This document shows, one piece after another, positions 21,254 through 32,479 of a stretch of 64,000 nucleotides of DNA (position 1 is the stretch's first letter; the number at the start of each line of letters is the position of its first letter). The notes beneath the pieces are model-generated. The model worked only from the letters and a program-made list of their open reading frames with translations, made no database searches and was not told the origin of the DNA. The stretch comes from Coenobita brevimanus (taxonomy: Eukaryota > Arthropoda > Malacostraca > Decapoda > Coenobitidae), in assembly GCA_032717465.1 (NCBI GenBank), contig CM064690.1, positions 30,365,153 through 30,429,152 on the forward strand, written 5' to 3'. A program made the translations under genes and the position numbers.

Positions 21254-21814
21254 ACTTTGATCATGGTGAATTGTAAGTGTTCATGTACAATACAAACATT
21301 TAAAAGATCAGTATATGAGTAACGGAATGTTAGGGAAAGCGAGCTTCATCAGATAGAAAATCATTCCAAATTACCATTCATACTATTGCTAAAACTAATA
21401 ACAAGAAACATTTGTGACCTACACCAATTTTGGGTATAGCATTTTCAGGTACATAATTTTAATGGTATACAGATATTTAGATTTTATTTAAAAAATTATT
21501 GGTATTTTTTTTATCTGTTTGTATGAAGTAAAAGTAAAGATGTTAAATAATAACTAAAGTAAGTTTTAGGGAAAATGACAAAACTTACCCAAGTGGTCAA
21601 TTAAATAAAGGCAGAGTAAGGCAGATCTTAAGGGACGTTATAGTAGAACTTTGTTACATCAGAATTTTTGAAGTAAAAACTGGGATAATGAGCTTTAAGA
21701 ATGGCAGTTCTTAATAAAGGTAGTGATAGAAATGAATAAAAAGTTGAATAATGATGAAGCTCCCTTACACTATCCCCAAACATCATCCGTGTAGCTGGAC
21801 CCATATTCTTGTCA
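20076..21814. other. Non-coding stretch after exon 6
   Basis: No further zinc-finger exon found. FB4-like half element at 20675-20785. Long (AG)n at about 21193-21250. The rest is AT-rich. Confidence 0.5.
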
Positions 21815-22015
21815 GCTTAGGATTATTTCTAGCACCTCGAACTTAACGATATATTTTTGCGTACCACACCTTACTAGTCTCCTGTATCGTACTTGTGGCG
21901 CTATTACTGATGTAGATTCCCTAAGTAACACACAAGACTTAATGTGCCTCACGCAAAAATAAACTGGTAAGGAAGAGGTGCTGGGGAGCTTCCATAATCG
22001 ACCGGAATATCGTCC
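21815..22015. repeat. FB1 foldback element, copy 10
   Basis: 'CTAGCACCTCGAACTTAACG' and 'AATAAACTGGTAAGGAAGAGGTGCTGG'. The left arm is more diverged. Confidence 0.6.
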
Positions 22016-22224
22016 CTTAGAGACCCTTCATTGGTGAGTGGTTACGTCTGCCATTTTGGTTTCAGTACTTATTTTATCACCTTGAATCTTATGATGAATG
22101 TTCGAGTATATTCTTGCTATTTTCTGACGTTTTATTTATGTTAGAAGAAACTTTCTGACATGGTGAAATTCTACAGGCTTCATTAATTTTCCCCCTCTTG
22201 AATCTGGGTGATGTTCATTTTTTT

Positions 22225-22400
22225 AATTTCCTTTTGCTACTAGACAGTCTTATTCAGCTAAGAAAGCTCTCTTTTATTAAGGTAATATCTAATCCCTCCA
22301 GTTCGAAAAATCAGTCCTACGTTAAACTCAGATTATCAAGAAATTGTGAGAAGATAATGAAAAGACGTCCCCGAGGTCAGCGTGTTAGCTCCCTGAAACC
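22225..22400. repeat. FB4 foldback element, copy 1
   Basis: FB4 is a roughly 200-bp family with arms of the type 'CTTGCTACCTCCAGACGATTTTATTCAGCTTAGGAGAGACTTTT'. Here the left arm 'AGTCTTATTCAGCTAAGAAAGC' and a degraded right arm flank 'CCTCCAGTTCGAAAAATCAG'. Confidence 0.5.
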
Positions 22401-22624
22401 ACTTATGCATTCCGTAGTTTGTCTTACCTTTAGCCTGTTCATGATAGGAGGCATTTTTCGGGCAGGAGGGGTTAGATATAGCATTCAGTAACCTGTTCAA
22501 TAATAGAGATCTGTCTTGGGTGGCATAAAATTGTCTGTTTATTAGCTAGAATGGGAAGGTAGTATATCAGGATCAGGAAAGTTAGGACAGAGGGAAAATA
22601 AGTTAATGGGAAGCTTCATTTACC

Positions 22625-22805
22625 TCGTCCTGTTGCTACTGTTGTGACCCCGGAATCATCAGGACGTGAATCTGGTGGACTGCAGGCTGGAGTTGCCCTT
22701 CTTCTGTAGTCCACCATCTTCCTTTCCGAGAATTGGGAAGTAGTTGAGGGCCGATCGCATAACCAGGCAGTGGAGCCACCCAGTTCTTTCAGTTCCACCA
22801 TGTAT
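22625..22805 (+). repeat. HP3 hairpin element, copy 4 (+)
   Basis: GTGACCCCGGAATCATC ... GGTGGACTGCAGGCTGGAG ... TAGTCCACCATCTTCC ... AGGCAGTGGAGCC. Confidence 0.75.
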
Positions 22806-22892
22806 TGCTAGGAGGAATGGTATGCTTGAGTATTGGGGTCTGAGTATTCTAGCTAAAACCAAAATTTATTCTAGCCTAGATTTGCTCTTTTA

Positions 22893-23075
22893 TTAACCCT
22901 TGCACTTTGATTATGTATTATTTTATTTTTGCTCTCCAGACGATTTTATTCAATTGGTGGAGATATTCGAATTGGAGGGGTTAGATACAGACTTCATTTA
23001 TCCAGTCACTATAAGAAGTCTCTCCAAAGCTGAATTAAATCGTCTGGAGGTAGCTAGAATAAGTAAGTAAAATAA
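22893..23075. repeat. FB4 foldback element, copy 2
   Basis: Left arm 'CTCCAGACGATTTTATTCAA' and right arm 'CTGAATTAAATCGTCTGGAGG' are near-perfect inverses. Interior 'GAGGGGTTAGATACAGACTTCAT'. Confidence 0.75.
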
Positions 23076-23139
23076 GTCTTGCTACTGTCCAGGTGAATGT
23101 TACCTGTGAAGGTCTTTGGAAAATAAAGTATTGGTATTT

Positions 23140-23330
23140 GTGGCCTGAGGCTCATCTCAGCATCAACCCAGTGAACGGCAGACTGAAACTGCCCCTCTCC
23201 TGTAGTCCACTATCCTGCTTTTGAGGGATAGGGAGAGAGTTAGGATACACGTGTAGTTACAGGCAGCCAGCAAAGCCCCTGGTTGTATTGGTGCCACTGC
23301 ATGAAGGCATCCCTTTCCGTAAGCATCATG
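23140..23330 (+). repeat. HP3 hairpin element, copy 5 (+)
   Basis: GCCTGAGGCTCATCTC ... TGTAGTCCACTATCCTGC ... GCATGAAGGCATCCC. Confidence 0.75.
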
Positions 23331-23354
23331 AAGTATGGCCAGATATTACTTACT

Positions 23355-23416
<62 letters not shown>

Positions 23417-23737
23417 CGGAAATCTTTGAATAATTTACTGAAACCAAAATGGCAGACTTGATCATGTCAGTACATGATGGGGTCTCGAGTGTAGCCTAGT
23501 AGTCGTAGAGGTAATTGTAAATAAAGCAGTTACTTAGCTTTACCTGTGTTGAGGTTATCCCACTTCACCTCAAAGAAAGTTTTATATCATTCATTAAAAA
23601 CAGTTACATTCGCTTTTCTGGTGTAGAGGAAGGGATAAGGAGGAAGTTTGCTGGATATAAGGATCTGGAAAGTGCAGTTGCAAATCAAGTTTTGTTGTTA
23701 TTTTGCCATGATTCACCTATTGCAACTATAGGTTGTA
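23331..23737. repeat. (AT)n microsatellite and flanking AT-rich DNA
   Basis: (TA)n at about 23357-23415; otherwise nothing recognised. Confidence 0.7.
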
Positions 23738-23950
23738 TTCTGAGTGGCTTTAGGAGAGTCCATAGCACCTCTTAAATATTCATTCTTCATGTTATACCTG
23801 AATATCATATTTTATGTTGTTGATGTAAACTGTCAATATTCAAATTGTATTTAGAAAAAAAAAACATGGGTGAATGTTAAGGTATAATGTGCAAAATATA
23901 TCGCATACAAAGAGGTGCTGCCAACTCGTATGTCACCTAGAATATGGCTT
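23738..23950. repeat. FB1 foldback element, copy 11
   Basis: 'CATAGCACCTCTTAAATATTCATTCTTCATGTTATACC' pairs with 'AAGGTATAATGTGCAAAATA...AAAGAGGTGCTG'. Confidence 0.65.
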
Positions 23951-24665
23951 TATAGGCCTCTGAAATTATTATACGGCTGATATGCTTGCTAATAGAGTAG
24001 GAAAATGTTACTCTATTTACATATTTGAGTTATAAAGTTGAAATTTAGAATGTATGTTCATCTTTAGTGGAACCTGCAGTGTATTATAAAGCTTTTGTGT
24101 TTGATTTGCTTTATATTGTATGAAGCTTGTGATTCATGCGTTGTATTTTGTTTGTCATACGTCCATTTGTAAAGAATTAATAATTATATTAACGTCTGAA
24201 AACTAAATTTTATTTTTAATAATTTATATTTTTATATTATGTCCCTGTTGTGTTGGTGAAGTATGCTGTTCTCATATGTTTAAGATTATGTCAGCGCAGG
24301 AATAATGGTTGCTATAAATTCAGCTGTTTGTGTGATTGTAAATTTCGGTTTCTCCCCCCTCCCTCCCCCAGATATCCAATAATATGAACAGAAAAGAAGA
24401 TAATAATGCCCTGGATTAAAATTACTGTGGAATGCATATTTTATATCGATTTCACTTGTGTTGATAACAGTTTTTATGTACCTTTGTGTGTGTGTGGGTG
24501 TGTGTGTGTGTGTGTGTTGGGCAAAACAAAGTACTGTATCCCAATGGAAAGCATACAGTTTTGAAAAATTGTAAAAAATGCAGTAATTTCATTTGTAATT
24601 GCCATCCTAAGTTCCGTCGTGTGTGACTTCAGTTTGCTAATTTATATCAACTAGTGTATGGAATA
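23951..24665. other. AT-rich non-coding stretch
   Basis: No gene. (GT)n lies at about 24486-24517. Confidence 0.5.
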
Positions 24666-25153
24666 CAGTACATCCCCCTAGTACGCGCCTATATGGGTGG
24701 CAGAGGATGTCGCCTACTAGGAATTTGTGTACCATGAATACATAAACTTATGGGAAAAATTACATATGAGCGGCACCCCCCTTCATGGGCAACCCTTGAG
24801 ATGCTTTTCAGACATATGTATTGTACTATATAGGGAAACTATCTAAGACATATTACCTAAGTAAACCAACAAGATTACGGCTTTACTAGGTAAATCAACA
24901 AGGATATGGCTTAACTAAACCAACAATAATATGGCTGAAGGTGGGTGGAGCGTAGGCTACCGTTATCGCTTCATGGGGGGACAATGTTGCGTACTCGGTG
25001 TAACCCTGGATTTGGGCCACTCTTTGCTGCCTGTCTCGCTTACAACGAGTTCAATTCGCGTACTAATAAAAAATACACACACACAAAAAAAAAAGGTCCT
25101 CGCGTAGAAAGGGGATCGCATGCTCGGAACTCGCATACTGTGGGGATGTACTG
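24666..25153. mobile_element. 488-bp TIR element with TA target duplication
   Basis: Begins CAGTACATCCCC(C)TAGTACGCG and ends in the inverse CGCATACTGTGGGGATGTACTG. TA dinucleotides flank both ends (24664-24665 and 25154-25155). Roughly 23-bp terminal repeats plus a TA duplication fit the Tc1/mariner/pogo superfamily. There is no transposase frame, so it is a non-autonomous MITE. Confidence 0.75.
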
Positions 25154-25441
25154 TATACGAAAAATTATCAGTTATTTCCAACAGATTCGTAAAAAATAGT
25201 CATTTATTTTTCACAAATTTGTGAAAAATGGTGTCAGTTACTTCGTAGTGTTGTGAGTGGCGACGTGTGGCAGTGTCTTCAGAATGTGTTGCTCCGCCCC
25301 TTGTGTTGGAAGAGGCATTTTTTTAAAATGCATTTTTCATTACAGTTTTTGGCATTATGGAACTGATTCTATTATAATCATTAAATTGTGGCAATATGGA
25401 ACATATTGCATTATTATCATTTATTTCCGGCATTGTAGAAC

Positions 25442-25505
<64 letters not shown>

Positions 25506-25598
25506 CTGTTATTATTATAACTGAACACCTTGGTAACTTATGGCATTGTAGAGGGAAATCAGTTGTATTACCTGCCTATGGTGTTATAGTATTGACTG

Positions 25599-25641
<43 letters not shown>

Positions 25642-26099
25642 GACAACTTTCATTGTCATAGAACGGATTTTCCTTGCATTAATTTGGCAAATTAAAATTT
25701 CTCAACTACAATAAACTCACCGAAATGTTTAATAAATGATCAGAAATGCATATACCTTTTCAAGTAAATGAACCTGTAAAAAAAGGCTTGTCAGTTATTT
25801 GTCCTTTATTATTATTATTGTTATTATTATTATGTATGCAGCTATTGAAATATATTTGGATATAGTATTTTAATGTTTAAATTCAGTTAAATTATTTTCA
25901 GCTAATATAAGTGCTTGAAATATAACTGTACTTGCAAGAAATTAAAATAAGGCCAGTGCTGTCTCATCAATGCCAATATGTGTCCTTAAGTTCAGTGTTG
26001 TTCCTTGGCTGATTGAAAAAGCGTGTCGGTTTTTGGCTTGGGAAAAAATGGCGTACCTACGTCGTTCATATGTGCCAAAAAATTAGGATTTATAGAGTA
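25154..26099. repeat. (TTA)n microsatellites in AT-rich DNA
   Basis: Long perfect (TTA)n at about 25442-25496 and 25600-25640, a shorter one at about 25806-25832. No gene. Confidence 0.8.
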
Positions 26100-26317
26100 T
26101 AACCCCGTCAGTTGGATGACGTATTCTAAATTATATTCTTGCAACCTCCAGAGAGTTGCATGCAACTTTGGATAGGTCCCTTGTGCTGAAGGGAGTAATG
26201 AAGTCTGTATCTAACTAACCCCACCAGGTCAAAAAACCTCTCCTAAAATATAGAACAGTGTCTGAAGGTAGCAAAAATATGCTATAAAATACGTAATCAG
26301 AACGACGTGGTTAAAAA
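26100..26317. repeat. FB4 foldback element, copy 3
   Basis: 'GATGACGTATTCTAAATTATATTCTTGCAACCTCC' pairs with 'GGTAGCAAAAATATGCTATAAAATACGTAATC'. Confidence 0.65.
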
Positions 26318-26667
26318 TGTTGATAGAACGAAGTTCTAGAAAAAGGAATTAATGGAAGTTAAGAAAAAAGATATATGTAATGAAAAAGAAAAAAGGTTGA
26401 GGAATACAGGACACAAGAAGAAGGAATGATAGATAAAGTAAATGAATTTCAGAAAAGCAAGTTGTATTACAGTTGTGTTACTTTACGTTTCTTATGTAAT
26501 GCTTTATTTTGTGACTTCATGATATAAATAGGTTTAATTAAGCTCTTAGAATGATGTAACGACTTATGCAATGCTGTTTTTGTGCATTACTACCTACAAT
26601 AGTTGTATTACATACATGAATAACGGGGATTATACAGTGATTTTATTTTTCACAGTAATGCAGGATT

Positions 26668-26880
26668 AGCCCTTTCAGTCTAGTGATGTATATTTTTCAG
26701 TTTTATTCTTCCTGCTTACAGATGATTTATCATTTAGTTTAGGGGAGATATTTGGTCGTGAGGGAGTTAATGAAGTCTACATCAAACCTCTCCAGCATGA
26801 AAAGTCTCTCCTAAGCTGAATAAAATCGTCTGGTTGTAGCAAGAATAAGCTAAAAATACGTCATGGCGGAAGTGATTAAC
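26668..26880. repeat. FB4 foldback element, copy 4
   Basis: The clearest FB4 copy. The right arm 'TCTCCTAAGCTGAATAAAATCGTCTGG' followed by TAGCAAGAATAAGC mirrors the left arm 'TTATTCTTCCTGCTTACAGATGATTTATC'. Interior GAGGGAGTTAATGAAGTCTAC. Confidence 0.7.
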
Positions 26881-27045
26881 CCTTCAGTATGGTGATGTAT
26901 GATACTGGTTTATTCTTGCTACCTCCAGAAGCTTTTATTCAGCATTTGGGAGTCCTCAAGTAGTGAAGGGGTAAAATGAAGGCTACAGTACATCTAACCT
27001 CTCCAGTTCAAAAAGTCTCACCAAAGTTAAAAATCAAGAGACAGA
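26881..27045. repeat. FB4 foldback element, copy 5
   Basis: Directly adjacent to copy 4: 'TTATTCTTGCTACCTCCAGAAGCTTTTATTCAGC' and a truncated right arm 'AAAAAGTCTCACCAAAG'. Confidence 0.65.
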
Positions 27046-27371
27046 TGAAACTTACGTACTGTAAACGGAAAATAACTTTGAATCATTTATTTTCTTCAGT
27101 TTAATGGTCTTTTTTTTACGATCAATATTAAGCCCATGATGAGTAAAGTAATTATTATTCAACAACGTGTTCATCAGAGAAGTATCCTACTGTGAGATTG
27201 TTTCAATTTAGTCCCTAGAATTTATTCACTATTTATTTTATAATAAAAGTTGAGTCTATGCTGTTGTTCTCTTTGATCCCTATACATGTACAGGCCGATG
27301 ATGCATAGATAGACAGATAGATAGAGATCGTTGATAGTGATTCTGTAGATAGTGATCCAATAGGCTGTTGT
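27046..27371. other. AT-rich non-coding stretch
   Basis: Nothing recognised beyond a GATA-type microsatellite at about 27305-27327. Confidence 0.5.
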
Positions 27372-27540
27372 TGCCCGAGGATCACCTTGGCTGTACAGTA
27401 CACTGAAGCTGCCCTTCTGCAGTCCACCTTTCTCTTCTCGGGGGATGGGAAGGGAATTGAGTTCTGTAACTAGGCAGTGAAACCATACAATTAAATCTGA
27501 GTCACCACGTGAAGGCGTCCCTCAGCAGCACCGAACGGGT
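27372..27540 (+). repeat. HP3 hairpin element, copy 6 (+)
   Basis: GTTGCCCGAGGATCACC ... CTTCTGCAGTCCACC ... TCGGGGGATGGG ... CACGTGAAGGCGTCCCTCAGCAGCACC. Followed at 27600-27670 by an R6 fragment (GATGACCATGTGTAGGCGG). Confidence 0.7.
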
Positions 27541-27799
27541 TCAATACCCATACGCAACAAATATCCAGTTCTATAGTTCGCGTGTTCTAACCCAGTATGT
27601 TCCCTTACCCCTCCTTCAGCGCATTTGATGACCATGTGTAGGCGGATTGGAGAGCTGATTTGACGAAGTCAAGGAGACATTTTTACATCATGAGGGTCGT
27701 CGAATTTTCGTGGCTCTCATGTCATTATTATGTCATTCCAGATGTTATAAAATATGCCCTGTTTAGGCTATACGCAGTGAATGAGAAAAATTAATAAAA

Positions 27800-28520
27800 A
27801 AAAAATCGCAAACCGTAATTGAAATACCCACTGCAACGGGAGAGCACAGATGGGGGGGAGCAACACCCACCCCAAGGAGGAACCACGGACAGGATGTTGC
27901 AACACCCACCCCAAGGGGAGACCACAGGGATGCGCATAGGGTGCACGAAGGGCCCGGACCAGACGGGTCTATGTCCCCCACTACCTTGCACTCCTATTCC
28001 CCTCAACGAAGCCGGAATGAAGAACGCCGTCCCGGCAGACTACTCTCCAGCCGAGCCAGCACTCACTAGGATCAGGGTGGGACTTGTACTCATACAATCC
28101 CAGGTAGCACCGCGACGACGGCCACCATCCGCGTCAGGGAGAAGATGGCCACCGTACACTTCTCAGCTACTACCCCCTGCAGGACCATGTCAACGGCCAC
28201 CATCCACTCCGGGAAAGGATCGGCCACCATCCGTCCTTTGTCTGTCACCTCCACAGCTGGACGACACCTGTGATAAGCCAAAGTCCCCAGCAACCCAACC
28301 AGAGTCCTCCTGTCTTATTGTGTATTTAATCTGTACAGTGTGTTGTGTTAAGATTGTATTAAGTACTGTGTCGACTTTAAGGAAGTATACGAGTAAGCTT
28401 GGTTGGCCCGAGTTTTTAGACCCTGTTGCTCTAGACCCGGTCTCGAAAGGAACCCCAGCAGATCCGTCGCTCGTATTTAGAGAACAAGAAGTTGGCCTCT
28501 GAACACGTAGCATAACAATA
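27800..28520 (+). other. GC-rich segment with a 227-codon open frame, unidentified
   Basis: Open from 27819 to 28502 on the + strand. Its base composition is clearly GC-richer than the AT-rich surroundings up to about 28300. It contains a duplicated 'CAACACCCACCCCAAGG' (27861 and 27900) and repeated CGGCCACCATCCG words. The translation (Pro/Gln/Gly-rich, then Cys/Val/Ile-rich) does not resemble a family I recognise. The downstream part (28315-28500) has promoter-like AT content with 'GGAACCCCAGCAGATCC', which recalls LTRs, but no paired TG/CA ends or target duplication were found. Could be a solo LTR, an unknown transposon, or repeat-derived DNA. Confidence 0.3.
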
Positions 28521-28587
28521 ATTATATACATCTTTCGTAATTTACAGCAACCTGTTTTCCCCTGATCCAGTATGGCAGCCCCATGAC

Positions 28588-28690
28588 TGTCTATCTATAG
28601 CCAGACGCCTTAATCCCGTTAGCCAGGGTGGCCACAAACACTGCCTGAATATCGCCTTGTCCCCGGCCACCCCGTTGCCCTCCCCCTAAC
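28588..28690 (+). repeat. R7 repeat, copy 1
   Basis: CTATCTATAGCCAGACGCC then TTAATCCCGTTAGCCAGGG and GTGGCCACAAAC. The same string recurs at 33843, 60399 and 62901. Confidence 0.7.
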
Positions 28691-29099
28691 TTAGGCAACA
28701 CCAAGGGCAAGGTTATAGATTTAACAACTTATCCCAAGACTACGGTTATTTTATAGAGCCCTTTGAGGTATTTGGCGCTAGCAAGGTGAGTGAACTGATC
28801 CAGTGGATTGGTTACCGTGGGGGAAGGATGCTGCCTGCTCGTTTGATCAGGCCTAGTGGTTGACCCAGCGTGCATTCTCAATTTCTCGTACGTTCACTAT
28901 CCCCCCCTCAAAAAAAAAAAAAAAGTATACTCATTTCTAACGTTAGCAGATGTATTTACCTGTAATATACACACTAATTTACCTTCATTGAGTACACTTA
29001 TGCTTATGTGAGTTTAGAAGTGTATTTACGGAAGTGTGGATCGTGTTGTTTTGATGGAGGAAGTGGATGCTGTGAGGTCGAGCGTCAATATAGGTGATT
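28691..29099. other. Non-coding stretch
   Basis: Contains an isolated strong donor-like AAG|GTGAGT at 28783-28791 and an A14 run at about 28912-28924. No supported exon. Confidence 0.4.
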
Positions 29100-29109
29100 A
29101 TCATTGAAT

Positions 29110-29142
29110 ATGGCAACAAGAAGCACTTTACACACACCACAG
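29110..29142 (+). other. Possible first coding exon, unit 1 of a tandem duplication
   Basis: ATG GCA ACA ... CAG followed by the good donor GTAAGA. Eleven codons (MATRSTLHTPQ). The same layout recurs 175 bp downstream. No homologue recognised. It could be a promoter/first-exon duplication of a + strand gene, or simply duplicated intronic DNA. Confidence 0.3.
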
Positions 29143-29284
29143 GTAAGAAAATCTGGTATTTACCTGCTAGAGTTTTGCTTTCAAGGTTAAGTTAAGAGAT
29201 TGTTAGGGAAGAAGAGTTTAAAGGTCTAAAGAGACCATAACAACTGGCGTTGAGGACCTCAGGCAGCTGCCTATTTACGTTGTA

Positions 29285-29318
29285 ATGGCGGCCAGTCGGC
29301 ACCTTATATGCGTTACAG
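29285..29318 (+). other. Possible first coding exon, unit 2 of a tandem duplication
   Basis: ATG GCG GCC ... ACA G followed by GTACGA and 'AAAACTGGTATTTA', also found after unit 1. Differs from unit 1 by one indel, so the two would leave different splice phases. Confidence 0.3.
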
Positions 29319-30411
29319 GTACGAAAAACTGGTATTTATAGGCTTAGCTATTAATTTCAGAACTGAGGGAAGGAGTTGTTAAGGTGCAGACAGGAAAATA
29401 GGGCAAGGCGGTATGCCGAAGGGCACACCACCAAAACATCGCGGCACCTGCATTTTGTATTGAGATGTGTGGTTACCATTGATATGTGGGCTGGATCGAG
29501 AATGCTGCTTCAAAAAATGAGTACAGGGTATAAGGTTAAAGTTCATCATAGTGCCTAGTAATTCATTTATGGCATCCAAGTGTACTAATCCAAGTATTAC
29601 GGTACACCCAGTTTCTGTATAAGTAAGGTTAGGACAGGAGAATGTTGTTCTTATGGTTAGTGTAGGTTTATGTTGGAAATTTTTGAAGTTCTGTATTAAT
29701 AATAAACCTAAGAATTAGGCATTTTAGCAACTTTTGAAACCTAATATTGTGATAAAATTATCAGGTTATGGTATATTATAAAAATGCAAAATTGATGTAG
29801 GAGTGCAAGCTTTTAAAGATCTAATACAGATAGATGTGAAAGTTCTGGTTAGATTTACATCTCTTATAAAAAATTTATGCTGTATTGTCTGTTACTGCAG
29901 TGTAATTTCATCTTTTATTTTTATATTAAATGGCCCAGTAATTTTAAAGGTATGGATTGTGTTTATGAGGGTACCAGTATAGTCTATTTGATTAACCTGT
30001 GCACCTGAGATGTATGGGGCAAGTAGGGTGTGTTTGGTTTGTGGCTGCTGACTGGCTGCCAATGATGTCATTGAAGTAAATGCCGGCATGTACTGTAGTG
30101 CAACATGCGGACGTTGGTGTACACCAAGAGTGGATAATTTACTTCAAACGTCACTGACCATTTTATAATTTTCTTTGATAACAGTAAACTTTTAAAGTTA
30201 ATTTTGACCTCTTTAACTTCAGAAATTATTCCATGTTTAAAGTGGCTGCTTATATTGGAGGCAGTTTAAGCGTATGAATATATATGTGTTAAAATAAGAA
30301 GAGCTGTAGATTTACATCATCAACGGCCAATCAGCAACCGTCAATCAGACACACCCTAATTGACCCATACATCTCAACTGCACAGGTCAATCAAATAGGG
30401 TACACTAGTTG
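29319..30411. other. AT-rich non-coding stretch
   Basis: No gene. 'CACACCCTAATTGACCCATACATCTCA' near 30350 is partly mirrored by 'TGAGATGTATGGGGCAAGTAGGGTGTG' near 30005-30031, suggesting the ends of an inverted-repeat element of about 400 bp (roughly 29980-30405). Confidence 0.4.
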
Positions 30412-30572
30412 CAACCCTAGGCTCGTCTGTGGGCCAAAACTGTCTTTCTGCAGTCCAACATCCTCTTTTGTGGGGATAGAGAGAGGATTGAGAAACATTT
30501 GTGTAAGTGGGCAGTTTCAACACTCAGTCATATCAGTGCCACCACATGAAGACATTTCTCTTCAGCACTGTG
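30412..30572 (+). repeat. HP3 hairpin element, copy 7 (+)
   Basis: CAACCCTAGGCTCGTCTG ... CTTTCTGCAGTCCAACATCC ... CCACATGAAGACATTTCTC. The first hairpin arm is partly deleted. Confidence 0.7.
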
Positions 30573-30747
30573 TGAGAGAAGTAAGATAAAGTAATTTCCT
30601 GGGAACTTATATATTATCAAATAGCTCCACCAGAACAGTTGCAGTCATTCAAAGCATTTGTGTAACGTGGAAGTCCATTTGTAAAATAGACGTAGTTGTT
30701 TGTTGCCTCTAAAACTTGTATAATTATTCTGTTTCATTATTTTTTAG

Positions 30748-30901
30748 ATGGAGAAACAAGGTGATGGAGTGCTGTGAGGGAGTGTGGTGTGGCATGGGAG
30801 AAGGGGTCATTGCTGAGGAGGGACAGAAATGCCTGGAGGTGTTTCGGTTCTTCAGGGAGTATATACTGTACTTCTTACAGAATTACATTTTGAGTACATA
30901 G
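30748..30901 (+). other. Exon-like open segment, weak
   Basis: Acceptor-like TCATTATTTTTTAG ends at 30747. In one frame the next 50 codons are open (WRNKVMECCEGVW..., ending ..YILST) with purine-first codons typical of coding DNA in the first 35. No convincing donor. It may be a terminal exon, or chance. Confidence 0.2.
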
Positions 30902-31917
30902 ATGCTGTACACCCTCACCAAAAAGCACCCGAATGCATGGTTCTGTTCCATTCTGTTCTGTTTTGTTGTTACTCCTTCCTTATGGTTTTTCTTCATAGTT
31001 TGTGGTACAGTTTGATTTCCTGTTTACTTTCCAGAATTCATAGATTGTTCTTTGGAGCCCTTGCTTATCAGGCAGCAGCTTTTCCATCCATTTCTCTCCA
31101 TATGGGTGTCAGAATAGTACCGGTAAACTTTTATCTCTAACTGATGATTTTCAAAATGGGGGAAATGGTACTTGTCAGCTTGGAATAGTTGGCATCCCTT
31201 ATTTTAGAGTGATGCACTGTGAAGTCATTGCAGTAATGTGTGCACTGGTGTACAGTGCACTAGCCAATATTGACAGAGATACAAAGAAAGAGAGTTGGCA
31301 TCGCATTCCTTGGTCATCCTACGTTTCAAAGTGCGCATTGCTTACAGTGTTCGGATGTTTTTCGTTGAGAGTGTAGCATCGTTGTGTGATAAATATTACA
31401 TGCAGAGTCTTTCTTACAGATTCTTTTTCTGATGTATGTAGTTGCTTTTAACTTTGTATCCTGAGCATTTAATTTACTGTATTGTATATTGTTATAGGTA
31501 ATGCCACATTAGTTTATTCAGCTTAGCAAACACATTCCCAGCTTGTACAGTTTACAGGAAAAAAAAAAATCCACAGACATTTTGTTTTATTAGATTTTGT
31601 TTAATTCTGTTTAAAACAAGGTACTTTTATTCTGCCTTACTAACATATCCTGTTCATCCCATGTTGTCTTTGCTACTGATACAGTATTAAGAGCTGCTAA
31701 CTATTTAAGAGTCATAAGTGCTTGTAGAAAGCTGATGGAGAATATTCACTGTGCTACAGGTACAGTACTACCATCCGTTGGAAGATGAAAACTGGAGGAG
31801 GATGACCGGAGGAAGATGTGGAAGATGATAATTGGAGAAAGATGAACCTGACAGGAGGAAAGAATTTTGCTGTATAGGTCTTCACACATTGCTGCTTCAA
31901 CCTGGCAAAGGTATAGT
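30902..31917. other. Non-coding stretch
   Basis: No gene. (GGAAGATG)-type repeats lie at about 31780-31850. Confidence 0.45.
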
Positions 31918-32105
31918 TGTAGCCCCAGGTTCATCTGAAATGCAAACTCAGTGGACTGCAGGTTGAAGTTCTATCATCCTGCACTTCACCTTCTTTTAAG
32001 GGGATAGGGAGGGAGCTGGGGGATGTCTTTATAACCAGACAATGGGAACATCCATTATATCACTGCCACCACATGAAGGGATCCATCTTCATTACCATCA
32101 GTATA
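31918..32105 (+). repeat. HP3 hairpin element, copy 8 (+)
   Basis: TGTAGCCCCAGGTTCATCTG ... CTCAGTGGACTGCAGG ... GGGGATAGGGAGGGAGC ... CCACATGAAGGGATCC. Confidence 0.75.
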
Positions 32106-32329
32106 AGAAGTCTTCATTACAGGACAAGTTGCTTTATTTATCATCCACTGTAAATTACATAACGGTTGTTTCTTAGCACCCATATCACTAATTTGGCAGT
32201 TGACATTGTACAATCCCATCATCATTTGTTAGTTTTGTGTGTGCTTCCAGTGTAGTATGATGCAGATGGATTCACTTGACACTCCATAGAGATTATTTTG
32301 CACATTACACTTCACTATCATCATATGTG

Positions 32330-32440
32330 TCCATGGCACTTCTTCATGACTGGTATATTCTAGTGTAAGTCTCTTGTTAAACTCATCATTCAGGATGGGG
32401 GTGTGGCAGTTTTAGTCTGGGATAAAGTGAAAAGAGCATC
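32330..32440. repeat. FB2 element, copy 4 (partial)
   Basis: 'CATGGCACTTCTTCATGACTGG', 'TCATTCAGGATGG' and 'GGGATAAAGTGAAAAGAG' are FB2 words; the left terminus is missing. A short FB1-like string (TTATTTTGCACATTACACTTCA) precedes it at 32290. Confidence 0.6.
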
Positions 32441-32479
32441 AATTTGATATAAATTTCCAAATAAACACAGCAGTTTTTC

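Noticed and set aside
27819..28502. 227-codon open frame as a bona fide gene
   Set aside because: Kept only as an unidentified segment. Composition is low complexity, no family is recognisable and it contains internal duplications.
28783..28791. Donor-like AAG|GTGAGT as an exon end
   Set aside because: No open frame or acceptor upstream that would define an exon.
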